Counted from the stretch's first letter, positions 32,810 to 43,175 are shown. The stretch: 64,000 nt of DNA from Tindallia californiensis (GCF_900107405.1 NZ_FNPV01000002.1:248001-312000), one strand, 5' to 3'. The notes: generated by a model from the letters alone, not told the origin. A program made the numbers and translations.

Positions 32810-34993
32810 TCAAATAATTTGCTGATTTTTCACGTCATAGCCATATTCCACTAATTCGCCTTTTACATTAGCCATCATCAAGTTTAATCGACGCACCTTA
32901 GATTCACCTATTTGAGAAACATCTATTTCATAGTGATCCTTAACTAGAGTAACTTTTATCATAATCCCATTTGCTTTATTTGCTTTATAATCCATTGATT
33001 CACCATCATCATCATAGTAATAATACGTTGCTGTATCTTCCACAAACGCAAGCACCGTTAATGCTGAAAAATCCATACTATCAACATTTCGAGCAGGCTC
33101 CGCCAGTATGATCATTTTATTTTTTCTTACAAAAAGGGATGTTTCATCCATTTCTAAATGCATATAATGATGACCTTTTGATACCACTTGAAATTCATCT
33201 TGATGATTAGTCACCGTTTTCCATAAAAGCATTTCTTCAGGTACCCATACATATCGTCCTTTTGCATTTTCTTCGTAGACAGGTGCTATCATAACTGATT
33301 CTCCAACCAGTAATTGATCTTCTATTTCTTTCGAGTGATCATCTTCGTATTCAAAAGACAAAAGCTTAAAGTAAAGGTCTTGATTAAGAGTAGCCTTCAT
33401 ATACTCTGAGTAAATATATGGTATTAACGAGTATCTTAGCTCTAAAACCTTTCTCATCGTATCTGTTGTTTTCTCATCAAATGCATAAGGCTCTTGACTT
33501 CTTGTGTATTTTGCAGAGTGGTTTCGGTACAAAGGTGTTAATATGCTGGCCTGACTCCAACGAATCAGTAAAGAAGCATTTGTATCCCCTCCAAAACCAC
33601 CTATATCAGCTCCAACATACATAAACCCACCCATGTTTAATGCTGGCATCATTTTTAGCATCAATAAAATATGTTCCCACCAGGAATGATTATCCCCTGT
33701 CCATAATCCAGCGTACCGCCCCATACCAGTATAAGAAGACCTGGAGAAAAGAAGGTGCCTTTTGTTCGGGGCCAATTCTCTTAATCCTTCAGCTGCAGCC
33801 CTTGTCATATTGTATCCATACAAATTGTGAATCTGATGATGAGAAATCATCTGACCATCCATTTTTTGAAACATATTCTTATAGTCTTTCTCGTCACCAG
33901 TCAAAGCTTCATAACATCTGTTCAACTCAAAATATTCCTGCAGATCCAAGTTTTTCCCTTCTAAGGATTTCACTTTTTCCGTAAATGCTTTCATTTTTTC
34001 TTCTGTGTAGAAAATAGCCGGTTCGTTCATATCATTCCAAAAACCTTCAATCCCAAAATCCGTCAGTATCTCATACTTATTTCCAAACCATTTGCGTACT
34101 TCAGGTAATTGAAAATCCGGAAAATGAACCCACCCAGGCCATACGGCAGCTAAAAAAGCTTCGTCTTTTTCATCTTTACAAAAATAGTGATTAGCAACTC
34201 CTTCTTCATAAACCTGGTAATTTTTTTCCACTTTGACACCGGCATCAATAATTGGGATTAGCCTAAATCCATCGGTTTTCATTTCGTCAACAAATTTTCC
34301 AAAATCCGGAAAACGCGTTTCGTCTACTGTAAAGTTTTTATAGTCTTCCATATAATCAATATCTAAATAAATCGCATCACAAGGAAGGCCTTTTTTTCTC
34401 ATGGTATCAGCTACTTCTCGAACGATGTCCGCCGTCTCATAACTCCACCTGGACTGTTGATTTCCAAATGCCCATTTAGGCGGCACATACCCTTCACCCT
34501 GAAGCCTTCTAAATAATTTGATAGTACTTTTTAAGCTGTCATGCTTAAAATGATATAAATCAAAATCCATTCCTTCTATCTTAATCTCAATTTCATCCGG
34601 GTGGTGATATCCAATGTCATAGATCACTTTTCCAGGAAAATCGATGTAAAAACCATGATGTTCGTCACCAGTTATAAATAAGTAGTTATGAGCCCCATAC
34701 AAAGAGGACTTATCAGGCGTATGTATCGGATCATCTGTAGCATAAGATTCAATCCAGCGTCCTCTCTTATTGACACTGCCAACAGACTCTCCCAAACCAA
34801 GAACCTTGTCTGTTTTTTTTAGCCTTCCCTTCAAGGTAACGCTTTTCTCTTCATGGCTTTCAATAAAAAAAGGAATTTCGAGAGGCTCTGGCTGTAGTTC
34901 CATTGTTTCTTCAGAGTAAGAAAGACTATCTGTTCTTACTGGGTTTCCAAACCTAAATAGCTTTACCTGTGAGTTCAAGGAGTAAGTTTTCAT
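32810..34993 (-). CDS. Glycoside hydrolase family 31 alpha-glucosidase
   Basis: 727 residues, cytosolic (no signal peptide). The GH31 catalytic barrel has the nucleophile Asp in GFWNDMNEPAIF near 320 and the acid/base Asp in LWTGDNHSWWEH near 430. Also seen are GNQQSRWSYET, the barrel start, and FMYVGADIGGFGGDTN. An N-terminal beta domain carries NKRGRWIESYATDDP. The family covers alpha-glucosidases and alpha-xylosidases; which one cannot be told here. It likely degrades imported or stored alpha-glucans and so pairs loosely with the branching enzyme at 54-56 kb. Single gene. Confidence 0.92.
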   Translation of the reverse strand: MKTYSLNSQVKLFRFGNPVRTDSLSYSEETMELQPEPLEIPFFIESHEEKSVTLKGRLKKTDKVLGLGESVGSVNKRGRWIESYATDDPIHTPDKSSLYGAHNYLFITGDEHHGFYIDFPGKVIYDIGYHHPDEIEIKIEGMDFDLYHFKHDSLKSTIKLFRRLQGEGYVPPKWAFGNQQSRWSYETADIVREVADTMRKKGLPCDAIYLDIDYMEDYKNFTVDETRFPDFGKFVDEMKTDGFRLIPIIDAGVKVEKNYQVYEEGVANHYFCKDEKDEAFLAAVWPGWVHFPDFQLPEVRKWFGNKYEILTDFGIEGFWNDMNEPAIFYTEEKMKAFTEKVKSLEGKNLDLQEYFELNRCYEALTGDEKDYKNMFQKMDGQMISHHQIHNLYGYNMTRAAAEGLRELAPNKRHLLFSRSSYTGMGRYAGLWTGDNHSWWEHILLMLKMMPALNMGGFMYVGADIGGFGGDTNASLLIRWSQASILTPLYRNHSAKYTRSQEPYAFDEKTTDTMRKVLELRYSLIPYIYSEYMKATLNQDLYFKLLSFEYEDDHSKEIEDQLLVGESVMIAPVYEENAKGRYVWVPEEMLLWKTVTNHQDEFQVVSKGHHYMHLEMDETSLFVRKNKMIILAEPARNVDSMDFSALTVLAFVEDTATYYYYDDDGESMDYKANKANGIMIKVTLVKDHYEIDVSQIGESKVRRLNLMMANVKGELVEYGYDVKNQQII

Positions 34994-35057
34994 TTTTTCA
35001 TCCTTTCATCTATTAGTCTGTTATTGATTAACGCCAGCTTCACCTATAAAGTTTCCG

Positions 35058-36305
35058 CTATGATTCTACATGGTTCTTCTTTTTATGGAGTATTAAATCT
35101 TTTTTATCGTAACTGTTACTTACCCAATCTTGACCACTTATATCGCTGTCTCCCTTGTCTTTCCTGTCATCTCCTGATATTTCTTCGGATTCCGTTCGAT
35201 TCCTCCCCTTTCTTTTGCCAATATACAGATATTTATCGGACCTTTTCAGTAAATCACCTGTATTGTCTCCAGACTTCCCAAAAGCGAGGCCTATCGTCAC
35301 TGTAATATGGATCACTTCTCCTTGAACACAAAATGCTGTTTCTGCTATTTGTTCCCGAATTCTTTCACAAGCTTTCCAGGCTTCCTTTTGAGATATATCG
35401 GTGAAAATAATCAAAAATTCTTCACCTCCGAAACGTCCACAAAAGTCGTTACTCCGAACAGATTTTTGAAGTATTGTTGCTAGTTCTCGCAGCACTACAT
35501 CACCAGCAAGATGTCCGTAAGTATCATTAATCATTTTAAAGTGGTCTAGGTCTAAAAGTGCCACCGATATGTACCGATGCTTATCTCTATCTTTTTTTAC
35601 TATTTGATCCGCGATCATGGTTATTGTTTTTTTATTGTAGATGCCTGTCAGCCCGTCACGAGTCCCTTGTATCTCCATGTCATCCACTTGTCTGCTAAAG
35701 AAACCAAAGAAATAAAAGGAAGACACTAAGGCAACCAAGGCGCCTAAAGAGGTGATTGCTATGGACTCCATAAACTTCTGATCATTAATTTTCCGTTGTT
35801 CTTCATAATCTTCATGCAAAAGCCCTGTTAACTGATTAGAAAAGTTGATCGCTACACTCATTGCATTAATAGCTGTATGATACATTCTCCTCATTTTATA
35901 TCCATCATCATCGCTCTGGCTAGTCAATGTAATGGTATTAAGCTTTGTCGCTTCATAACTTTTATTAATTACATTGAGCCAATGATACTCCTCTTCCGTT
36001 AGAGAAAAAGAGAAAAGTTCTCTTAATAATCCTGTTATTTCTCTGTCATTTTGTTCAATAAAATACAAGCTGTTACGATCATTTCTCTCAAAAAAGTTCG
36101 CCAAGTGATACTGCTGAGAAGTAATCTTTGTTTTTAAGTCGCTGGTTAACAAAATCATGTTCAAATTCTTTTCCGATAAGCTTTGATGTGTCTTTTGCAA
36201 GTCCATGGCATAGTAAATAGAACTAACAAAAGCTAGAAAAATAAATATAATTACTACTATATATCCTGATTTTATTAGCCTGGTTCTGTTCTTTTTCATT
36301 TTCAC
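35058..36305 (-). CDS. Membrane-anchored diguanylate cyclase
   Basis: 415 residues with a weak ribosome site; start is GTG at 36305 or ATG 6 bases later. Two membrane helices (about 14-33 and 182-202) flank an extracytoplasmic helical sensor of ~145 residues resembling a four-helix-bundle CHASE3/methyl-accepting sensor. A GGDEF domain follows (~215-375) with GRFGGEEFLIIF and an RxxD I-site (RSND) five residues before it. The last ~40 residues are a hydrophilic tail rich in Lys/Asp. It synthesises c-di-GMP in response to an external or membrane cue that cannot be deduced. Confidence 0.9.
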   Translation of the reverse strand: MKMKKNRTRLIKSGYIVVIIFIFLAFVSSIYYAMDLQKTHQSLSEKNLNMILLTSDLKTKITSQQYHLANFFERNDRNSLYFIEQNDREITGLLRELFSFSLTEEEYHWLNVINKSYEATKLNTITLTSQSDDDGYKMRRMYHTAINAMSVAINFSNQLTGLLHEDYEEQRKINDQKFMESIAITSLGALVALVSSFYFFGFFSRQVDDMEIQGTRDGLTGIYNKKTITMIADQIVKKDRDKHRYISVALLDLDHFKMINDTYGHLAGDVVLRELATILQKSVRSNDFCGRFGGEEFLIIFTDISQKEAWKACERIREQIAETAFCVQGEVIHITVTIGLAFGKSGDNTGDLLKRSDKYLYIGKRKGRNRTESEEISGDDRKDKGDSDISGQDWVSNSYDKKDLILHKKKNHVES

Positions 36306-36497
36306 ACACGCCCATCTTATTAATATCGGGTTTTCATCGTGTTTTTCTTATCGTTAGTTATTCGACAGTAAATTTCAAATTCCTTTTTTTATGTTATTAT
36401 TAGTATCTCTTTGATGTATGTTTTTTTCTTTTTTGATATAATACAGTGAATATATTTATCGCCTTAACCATGCTTTTTATTCTATAGGAGGTTCTTT

Positions 36498-38111
36498 ATG
36501 TCCGTTTATATTTTTGGTCATCAAAATCCAGATTCAGATTCCATCGTTTCAACGATAGCCCTCGCCTTTTTAAGACAGCAACAAGGAATGTCAGTGATTC
36601 CAAGTTGCTTAGGTTCTTTAAATAAAGAGTCAGAGTTTATCCTTGATTTTTTTAACCTTGACGCACCTCACGTTATTGATAATGTAAAAATTCAAGTAAA
36701 TGATATTCGTTTTGATTTCACAAAAGGGATTACACCCGAATGTTCTATTCTGACAGCCTACCAGACAATGGTACAAAACCATTTTGAAACATTAGCCGTT
36801 CTATCCGAAGATGGTCAATTGCAAGGCATCATTAGCATGAAAGATATCGCTATGGGACTTATTAAGGGAGATTTTTATCGCTTGAAAACTTCTTTGCGAA
36901 ATTTAGCAACTACCTTAGGAGGCTGTCTTCTAACAGAGGAATGTCAGCACATCGATGGCACCATCTCCGTTATTGCTTTCTACTACAAAACCATCTACGG
37001 AACCTTGGGACCAGAAAGCATTATTATTGTAGGCGATCGTTATGATATTATTGAGCACGCCATCGAATCCAAGGTGCAACTTATTATCTTAACAGGATCT
37101 AATACGCTTCCTGAAGAACTATTGCACTTAGCCTCTACCAGCGGAGTTTCTATATTATCCGTACCCCAAAATACTTTTTATATCGCTAAAATGATTGACC
37201 AATGTAATTATGTCTCTACTATCATGAGAAGAAAAAATATTATGAAATTCACTAATACTCAATACCTGGAAGATTTAAAGGATGAACTTTCTACGACTCA
37301 CTATAGAAACTACCCGGTTGTTGATGAAGATAATCGATTTCTTGGTTTTATCAATAGAAAACATTTAATGAACCCTGAACGCAAACAGGTTATTATGGTA
37401 GATCATAATGAATCCAACCAAAGCGCTGAAGGAATAGAGGAAGCTCACATCTTAGAAATTATTGACCATCACAAAATCGGAGATATTTCTACTACTATTC
37501 CCATTAACTTTCGAAACAAACCAGTGGGCAGCACCTGTACGATTATTACAGAAATGTTCCAGGAAGCAGCTATGCCTATTCCTGATAATATTGCCGGAGC
37601 ATTAATAGCCGGAATTATTTCGGATACTTTATATTTCAAATCCCCTACTACCACCCAAGAAGATCACATGGCTATTGAATCCCTCAACCATCACTTGAAT
37701 TTGGATTTGGAGTCTTTTGCTATGAAAATGTTTCGGGCAGGAACTTCTCTTGAAGGACAAAGCACTGAAGAGGTTTTTTATGAGGATTTCAAATCTTTTT
37801 ATTTAGAAGGAAAGAAAATTGGCATCAGCCAAATCTTCACACTCGATCTGGGCGAAATCGTCAATCGACGAACTCACTTGCAAGAACTCATGCAACAAGT
37901 TCAATCAGAAGGTTCTTACAGCATGATTCTCCTTCTTGTTACTGATATTATGAGAGAAGGTTCTTACGTGTATTACGTTCCAAAAAATAGCCGGCTTCTA
38001 TCATCCGCTTTTTCTGTATCTGTCGAGCAAGGGACTTTTATCCCCGGTATTATTTCCAGAAAAAAACAGGTGATTCCTAAGCTTACGGAAGCATTACTGT
38101 CTCAACAATAA
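36498..38111 (+). CDS. Mn-dependent inorganic pyrophosphatase with CBS and DRTGG insert
   Basis: 537 residues, family II pyrophosphatase. The DHH catalytic domain is split: residues ~1-70 carry FGHQNPDSDS, then an insert of CBS1 (~70-120), DRTGG (~125-245) and CBS2 (~245-300). The DHH domain then resumes with MVDHNE near 300 and IDHHKIGD near 321, and a DHHA2 domain ends the protein. This is the CBS-DRTGG-CBS architecture known from Clostridium perfringens, regulated by adenine nucleotides and diadenosine polyphosphates. It hydrolyses PPi to drive biosynthesis. Ribosome site AGGAGG; single gene. Confidence 0.95.
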   Translation: MSVYIFGHQNPDSDSIVSTIALAFLRQQQGMSVIPSCLGSLNKESEFILDFFNLDAPHVIDNVKIQVNDIRFDFTKGITPECSILTAYQTMVQNHFETLAVLSEDGQLQGIISMKDIAMGLIKGDFYRLKTSLRNLATTLGGCLLTEECQHIDGTISVIAFYYKTIYGTLGPESIIIVGDRYDIIEHAIESKVQLIILTGSNTLPEELLHLASTSGVSILSVPQNTFYIAKMIDQCNYVSTIMRRKNIMKFTNTQYLEDLKDELSTTHYRNYPVVDEDNRFLGFINRKHLMNPERKQVIMVDHNESNQSAEGIEEAHILEIIDHHKIGDISTTIPINFRNKPVGSTCTIITEMFQEAAMPIPDNIAGALIAGIISDTLYFKSPTTTQEDHMAIESLNHHLNLDLESFAMKMFRAGTSLEGQSTEEVFYEDFKSFYLEGKKIGISQIFTLDLGEIVNRRTHLQELMQQVQSEGSYSMILLLVTDIMREGSYVYYVPKNSRLLSSAFSVSVEQGTFIPGIISRKKQVIPKLTEALLSQQ

Positions 38112-38138
38112 AAAGCTGGCTCTACGTAGCCAGCTTTT
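38111..38138. terminator. Bidirectional terminator
   Basis: AAAAGCTGGCT / AGCCAGCTTTT stem, T tracts on both sides, between convergent pyrophosphatase and PEPCK genes. Confidence 0.85.
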
Positions 38139-38140
38139 CT

Positions 38141-39841
38141 TTACTCTATTTCACTTATTCCATTAAGTAATGTTTCCTGTAATTTTTTATCTTCATCACC
38201 ATGAAGTTCAGACATAACAGCATAAAGCGATTTTACGGCTTCTGCAGGAAGTGCATCTACTCCTTCTTTTACTGTTTGCCTCGATTCGACATATTGAATT
38301 CTTTGAACAAAATGAATCATAAACTCTCTCCGATATTGTGCATTTTCAAGATCTGCATCAAATCCATCGATTTTCATAATCTCTATCTCTTCAAAAGGTT
38401 CCCATTTAACAAATTCAGCTCTGTCTTCAACAATAGATTCAATAATTTGCAACGTGTGCGATGGCTCCACTTTTTTACCCATAAAATGTCCAGTGTTAAT
38501 GATATAACAATCTACACCTGCCTCAAAAAGGTTCTTAAACAGTTTGTAATCCACGCTAAGTGGATATGTTCTGAATGGATTTGCATAAGGCTCAACAACT
38601 AGTTGATCCGGATTGATGCCTTCCGCCAGTTTTTCTGCAGAAGATCTTTTTGTTGCTAATGTCGCCCCCATCACTGAACCCAGCGCGGCTCCTTTTATTT
38701 TAATCACTGGTGGCATTGTCGGATCTTTCATAATCCAAAAGATAGAGTTTATCGGGTCATCAATGCGATCAACCCGATCGGCTGCCCATAGCTTTGATTT
38801 AATAGCACGTCCATTACCATTTCTTAAGTCTTCGGTTACAGGATATATTTTACCGTCATCATACATAATAGCTCCGTTATTTTGCATGGTCAAAATATAT
38901 TTGTTATCTTCACAATTCATGGGATAGTCTTGGGTTTTATCAAAATAAGTAGGCTCTAAGGCAATCGATGTCTTATCTTCAATATTAATAATAAAAGCAT
39001 CATCATGCAATACGGTTACGTTGTATTTATTATCGTGTTTTGCATGGGTAATCGTTGACTTTCCTGAGCCAGAAAGTCCAAAAACAGCAATCGTATGCTT
39101 TTTACCAGGCAAATTATAGCATTTCAATCCACCGTGACAGGCCGCATAACCATTTCGAGCTGCCGTTCCCCAAGCAAGTGTCAGGGTTCCTTTTTTGTAT
39201 TCTCCAAAATATTTCATCCCTAGTATAGCCGCACAGTTATGGGTAGGGTCGAAAAAAGTTAGCCCCATCGGATGATCTGGATGAGACCAGTCAGGATCAC
39301 AAAAAATAATAATATCTCCTTCTGGTATCTTTTTCGAGTATTTATACATTTCTGAGTATACTTCATTAACATATTGAAAATTTAATAACCAACTGTAAAA
39401 TATGTTTTCATGGTCTTCCGGTATTAATAGATGTGCTTTAATCATGAAGTTTCGGTGCAATCCTATTACCACTTCACCATGATACATTGATTTTTTGCGC
39501 GTATCATAAATTGAATCCCTAATAATGGCCGAATAGTATTTTAGATCAACCTCCGGATCTCCTGAAATTCTTCTGGCAGCCGCCGCTCTACCAAAGGTAT
39601 TACCGTCATTGAACAAAAGTGCATGAGCATCTTCCGGCAACCCTTGCTTCTCTGGTTCATAAATAGGAATACCTGTAAGTGGAATTGTTCCCGGGCTTTT
39701 TTTGGCTAGCTGATATGCTTGCGCTACTGTTTTGACAGACTGTACATTGTTTTGATAAAATGCCGTTTGAATCGTAGTTCGAATCTGTGATTTAATCGCA
39801 TCAAACTCTTCTTTCCCCTTAAACCGATTGATGGTACTCAT
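38141..39841 (-). CDS. pckA: Phosphoenolpyruvate carboxykinase, ATP type
   Basis: 566 residues, slightly longer than the ~530-540 typical. Kinase-1a P-loop in FGLSGSGKSTITHA, metal-binding kinase-2 LHDDAFII, the substrate region LTLAWGTAARNGYAACHGG, and NTGHFMGKK near the C-terminus. It interconverts oxaloacetate and PEP with ATP. In an amino-acid-fermenting anaerobe it can run in either direction, as gluconeogenic enzyme or as CO2-fixing, ATP-forming step. Convergent with the pyrophosphatase gene, single gene. Confidence 0.9.
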   Translation of the reverse strand: MSTINRFKGKEEFDAIKSQIRTTIQTAFYQNNVQSVKTVAQAYQLAKKSPGTIPLTGIPIYEPEKQGLPEDAHALLFNDGNTFGRAAAARRISGDPEVDLKYYSAIIRDSIYDTRKKSMYHGEVVIGLHRNFMIKAHLLIPEDHENIFYSWLLNFQYVNEVYSEMYKYSKKIPEGDIIIFCDPDWSHPDHPMGLTFFDPTHNCAAILGMKYFGEYKKGTLTLAWGTAARNGYAACHGGLKCYNLPGKKHTIAVFGLSGSGKSTITHAKHDNKYNVTVLHDDAFIINIEDKTSIALEPTYFDKTQDYPMNCEDNKYILTMQNNGAIMYDDGKIYPVTEDLRNGNGRAIKSKLWAADRVDRIDDPINSIFWIMKDPTMPPVIKIKGAALGSVMGATLATKRSSAEKLAEGINPDQLVVEPYANPFRTYPLSVDYKLFKNLFEAGVDCYIINTGHFMGKKVEPSHTLQIIESIVEDRAEFVKWEPFEEIEIMKIDGFDADLENAQYRREFMIHFVQRIQYVESRQTVKEGVDALPAEAVKSLYAVMSELHGDEDKKLQETLLNGISEIE

Positions 39842-39926
39842 GCTTTCCCTCCCGAAATATATTAAAACTTCACCTTGAAACAGTCAACCATTCCTTATTG
39901 TAACATGTTATCCTAAATACTTGAAG

Positions 39927-41558
39927 CTATTCCTTCGACCATTTTATTTCTCCGCCAACCATTGTCATACATACACTGATGTCTTTCAATTCCATTGGGT
40001 CTACCACAAAGGGATCTTTATCTACTAACACCATATCCGCCAGCTTCCCCTCCGTAAGGCTTCCCTTGTCATTCTCTTCGTAAGAAGCGTATGCCGCATT
40101 CACCGTATAGGTTTTTATTGCCTCTTCCACTGTTAATGCCTGTTCTGGAAGCCACCCATTCTTAGGATTTCCCTCTCGATCTTTACGATTAACGGCTGCG
40201 TAAATCCCATAGAAAACATCCGGTGTCTCCACCGGTATATCGGATCCACCGGTTAAACAGATTCCCATATCTGTTAATATTCTCCAGTTATGTGCATCCT
40301 TCTCCCGATCGTTTCCTATGCGTTTGCTCATCATGGACCAGTCTGTCGCTGTTTGTGCTGTTTGTATATTTAAGCATACATTTATTTTTTTTAATCTTTC
40401 GTATAGTTTTCTATCTCCCACCTGACAATGAACAATACGGTGGCGAAGATTTTTGGGATTTTCTTTCTGCACTTTTTCATAAGCTTCAATAATCATTTCT
40501 AAAGAAGCATCGCCAATAGAGTGAAGGCATACCTGCATATTTTCCTCATGAGCTAACTTAACATTCTCATACAGCTCCTGTTTTTCATAAACCAGTATTC
40601 CTTTATTCCCAGGATCGTCCGAGTAATCTTTTCTCAACGCTGCCGTCCGAGCACCAATGGTTCCATCGCACCATTGCTTTATCGGACCTGTTTTATAATA
40701 AAAATCCCCTTGTCCAGTTCTATTACTTCCCTGTAAAAACCGTAGAATATCTTCTTTTTTCGGTAATGATATCTTTTGGTATATCCGTATTGGCAATTCT
40801 TTCATCTTAGCCATTCTGCCATAAGTCTCTGCTATATGTTCAAAATCTCCGCTATATCCCAAATCATAAGAATCTTCTGTATGGACGGAAGTAATACCGT
40901 ATTTAAGCAATTCGGCTGAACCTTTCAAAATTCCTTTACGAATATAGGCGTGGTCATCTACGACGCACCGATTCTTCTTAAACCATTCCAAAGAAGCTTC
41001 ACGAATAATGCCATTAGGTAAGCCTGCATTATCACAGTCGAAGGAACCTCCTGCTATATGCGTATGTTTATCCACACCAACCTCTTCCAAGGCTAAACTG
41101 TTAACAGAACCAATATGACCACAGGTCCGAAGAAGTAAAATAGGATTTTTGGTACTGATCTTATCTAAATCATGCCGATTTGGAAAACGAGGGTCTTCCC
41201 CAAAATTATTTTGATTCCATCCTCTTCCAATAATCCATTGTTTATCAGTAACTTTATGTTCTTCTATATAGCGCCTGCAACGTTCTATGATATCCTCAAT
41301 ACCATCGGCATCGGAAAGATTAACCGTCATCAGAGATATTCCATATCCGACCAAATGAGTATGTGTGTCAATAAATCCTGGCAACATTGTTTTTCCATTC
41401 ATATCGATCATTTGCGTTGATTTATTCACCAACTGCATGATCTCCTTTTGACTGCCTACTTGTAAGATTCGATCTTCTTCTACAGCCATCGCTTCACATA
41501 TCCGCCCATCCATGGTATATATTATTCCATTCATAAACACTTTGTTCCTGCTGTCCAT
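39927..41558 (-). CDS. YtcJ-like amidohydrolase
   Basis: 543 residues. Amidohydrolase superfamily with metal-binding HTHLVGYG after the opening beta sandwich, VHTEDSYDLGYSG, HSIGDASLEMIIEAYE, HCQVGD and TGGSDIPVETPD. This is the YtcJ/AepA-type group that hydrolyses amides or imides; the substrate is not determinable. Cytosolic, no signal. Ribosome site AAGGAG 10 bases before ATG. Lies upstream of PEPCK but separated by 85 bases with no obvious functional link. Confidence 0.88.
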   Translation of the reverse strand: MDSRNKVFMNGIIYTMDGRICEAMAVEEDRILQVGSQKEIMQLVNKSTQMIDMNGKTMLPGFIDTHTHLVGYGISLMTVNLSDADGIEDIIERCRRYIEEHKVTDKQWIIGRGWNQNNFGEDPRFPNRHDLDKISTKNPILLLRTCGHIGSVNSLALEEVGVDKHTHIAGGSFDCDNAGLPNGIIREASLEWFKKNRCVVDDHAYIRKGILKGSAELLKYGITSVHTEDSYDLGYSGDFEHIAETYGRMAKMKELPIRIYQKISLPKKEDILRFLQGSNRTGQGDFYYKTGPIKQWCDGTIGARTAALRKDYSDDPGNKGILVYEKQELYENVKLAHEENMQVCLHSIGDASLEMIIEAYEKVQKENPKNLRHRIVHCQVGDRKLYERLKKINVCLNIQTAQTATDWSMMSKRIGNDREKDAHNWRILTDMGICLTGGSDIPVETPDVFYGIYAAVNRKDREGNPKNGWLPEQALTVEEAIKTYTVNAAYASYEENDKGSLTEGKLADMVLVDKDPFVVDPMELKDISVCMTMVGGEIKWSKE

Positions 41559-41624
41559 TCTTAATCAGCTCCTTCTGAGAGATTACCTTGATCATACCTT
41601 GGTTCCCTGAACAGGTCAAGAAAA

Positions 41625-41654
41625 GAAAAAAACCGCCTCTACAATAGAGACGGC
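41625..41654 (-). terminator. Terminator after gdhA
   Basis: CCGTCTC / GAGGCGG stem (one wobble) with a run of T on the minus strand. Confidence 0.75.
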
Positions 41655-41670
41655 TTGAAAGCATTTATTT

Positions 41671-42933
41671 TTAGTACCACCCGCGTAATTTCATTGCATC
41701 AGCAACACGTTTAATAGACATCATATAAGCGGCTGTTCTCATATCTACATTATGCTCTTCTTTCAGTGCCCAGATATCATCAAAGGCTTTATTCATAGAG
41801 TTTTCCTGTTTTTTCTGAACCTCGTCAAATGTCCAACTATATCTCATAAGATTTTGTACCCATTCAAAGTAGGATACTGTAACGCCTCCAGCATTTGCTA
41901 GTATATCAGGAATAACCAAAATACCTTTATCGTTCATAATTTTATCGCCTTCTGGCGTTGTTGGACCATTCGCTCCTTCAGCAACTATTTTTGCTTTTAC
42001 CTGATCTGCTGTTTCAGATGTAAAGACATTTTCAAGTGCACAAGGCATAAGGATATCAACTTCAAGACCAATCACGGCATTTCGATCAATCTCTTCTTCT
42101 GCCCCAGGGAAACCGGTAATCATTTTATTCTTGTTTCCTTTGGCGTACTCCATCAATTCTTTGATGTTCAATCCGTTGTTATTCACAAGAGTGCAGGATA
42201 CGTCAGAAACAGCAACCACTTTAGCACCCATTTCTTCCATATACATAGCCGCATAGCTACCTACGTTTCCAAAACCTTGAACAGCAACACGAATTCCATC
42301 CAGATTAAGATCAAGTTTTTTCGCTGCATATCTTGCCATAATAGCAACACCAAATCCAGTAGCTTCTGTTCTGGCAAGCGATCCATAATAGGTAACCGGT
42401 TTACCAGTAAATACTCCTGGCTCAAAGCGACCGGTTGTTTTTTCATACTCATCTACCATCCATGCCATCACTTGACCATTTGTGCCAACGTCAGGAGCAG
42501 GAATATCTATTTTTTCTCCGATAATAGGCGCAATGGCTCTTGCGTAACCTCTTGAAAGTCTTTCCATTTCTCCTTCAGAAAGCTCGAAAGGATCAGCAAT
42601 GACTCCGCCTTTACCACCACCGTATGGAACTCCAACAACGCCACATTTGAAGGTCATCCACGTAGATAATGCTTTTACTTCATCTTCATTTACATCTTGA
42701 TGAAAACGAACTCCACCCTTAAAGGGACCTACTGCATCATTATGTTGCGAACGATAACCTACAAAAGTTTTGATGCTTCCATCATCCATTTTTACCGGAA
42801 TGGAAACCTCAAGAACTCGGATCGGATTTTTAAGAATTTCATACACTTCCTGTGGAGTACCTAGCTTGTCACACGCTGACTTAACCTGTTGTTGTGCAAT
42901 TACAAACGGATTGTTCACACCTTTTTCTGCCAT
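41671..42933 (-). CDS. gdhA: Glutamate dehydrogenase
   Basis: 420 residues from the ATG after AAAGGAGG. An in-frame extension of 42 codons upstream has only a poor TTG start. Hexameric GDH features: GPFKGGVRFH, the catalytic-Lys loop VPYGGGKGGV, PAPDVGTNGQVMAWMVDEY, GFGNVGSYAAMYM (Rossmann), and ANAGGVTVSYFEW. Length and sequence match the catabolic NAD-type enzymes of amino-acid-fermenting clostridia, oxidatively deaminating glutamate to 2-oxoglutarate. A promoter with extended -10 TGTTATAAT lies at about 43120-43130, leaving a ~190-base leader. Confidence 0.95.
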   Translation of the reverse strand: MAEKGVNNPFVIAQQQVKSACDKLGTPQEVYEILKNPIRVLEVSIPVKMDDGSIKTFVGYRSQHNDAVGPFKGGVRFHQDVNEDEVKALSTWMTFKCGVVGVPYGGGKGGVIADPFELSEGEMERLSRGYARAIAPIIGEKIDIPAPDVGTNGQVMAWMVDEYEKTTGRFEPGVFTGKPVTYYGSLARTEATGFGVAIMARYAAKKLDLNLDGIRVAVQGFGNVGSYAAMYMEEMGAKVVAVSDVSCTLVNNNGLNIKELMEYAKGNKNKMITGFPGAEEEIDRNAVIGLEVDILMPCALENVFTSETADQVKAKIVAEGANGPTTPEGDKIMNDKGILVIPDILANAGGVTVSYFEWVQNLMRYSWTFDEVQKKQENSMNKAFDDIWALKEEHNVDMRTAAYMMSIKRVADAMKLRGWY

Positions 42934-43175
42934 TTGACTGCCTCCTTTATCTTTGGTTGATATTTCGAGTGACGGTTTAAGTTTTTTGAGATTAACAAAA
43001 ACGTTTTCCCCTTGCCGTCTGAGAACTTTCATTCTGCAACCGTTTTCTGTTAATTCCAACCTTTCAACAAGCTCTGTTTATTGAAAAAACCTAATCACGC
43101 CCTCATACTCAGTTAGAATTATAACATACCTGTTTAGAAAGTGGTAGGTATTTCCCTAAAAATATGGGTATTCGC

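Noticed and set aside
36306-36497. Riboswitch-like structure before the pyrophosphatase gene
   Set aside because: The 192-base spacer shows a TATAAT-like -10 but no recognisable aptamer or terminator.
42934-43059. 42-codon in-frame extension of glutamate dehydrogenase
   Set aside because: Starts at TTG with no usable ribosome site, is unlike family N-termini, and an excellent ribosome site precedes the ATG at 42933.
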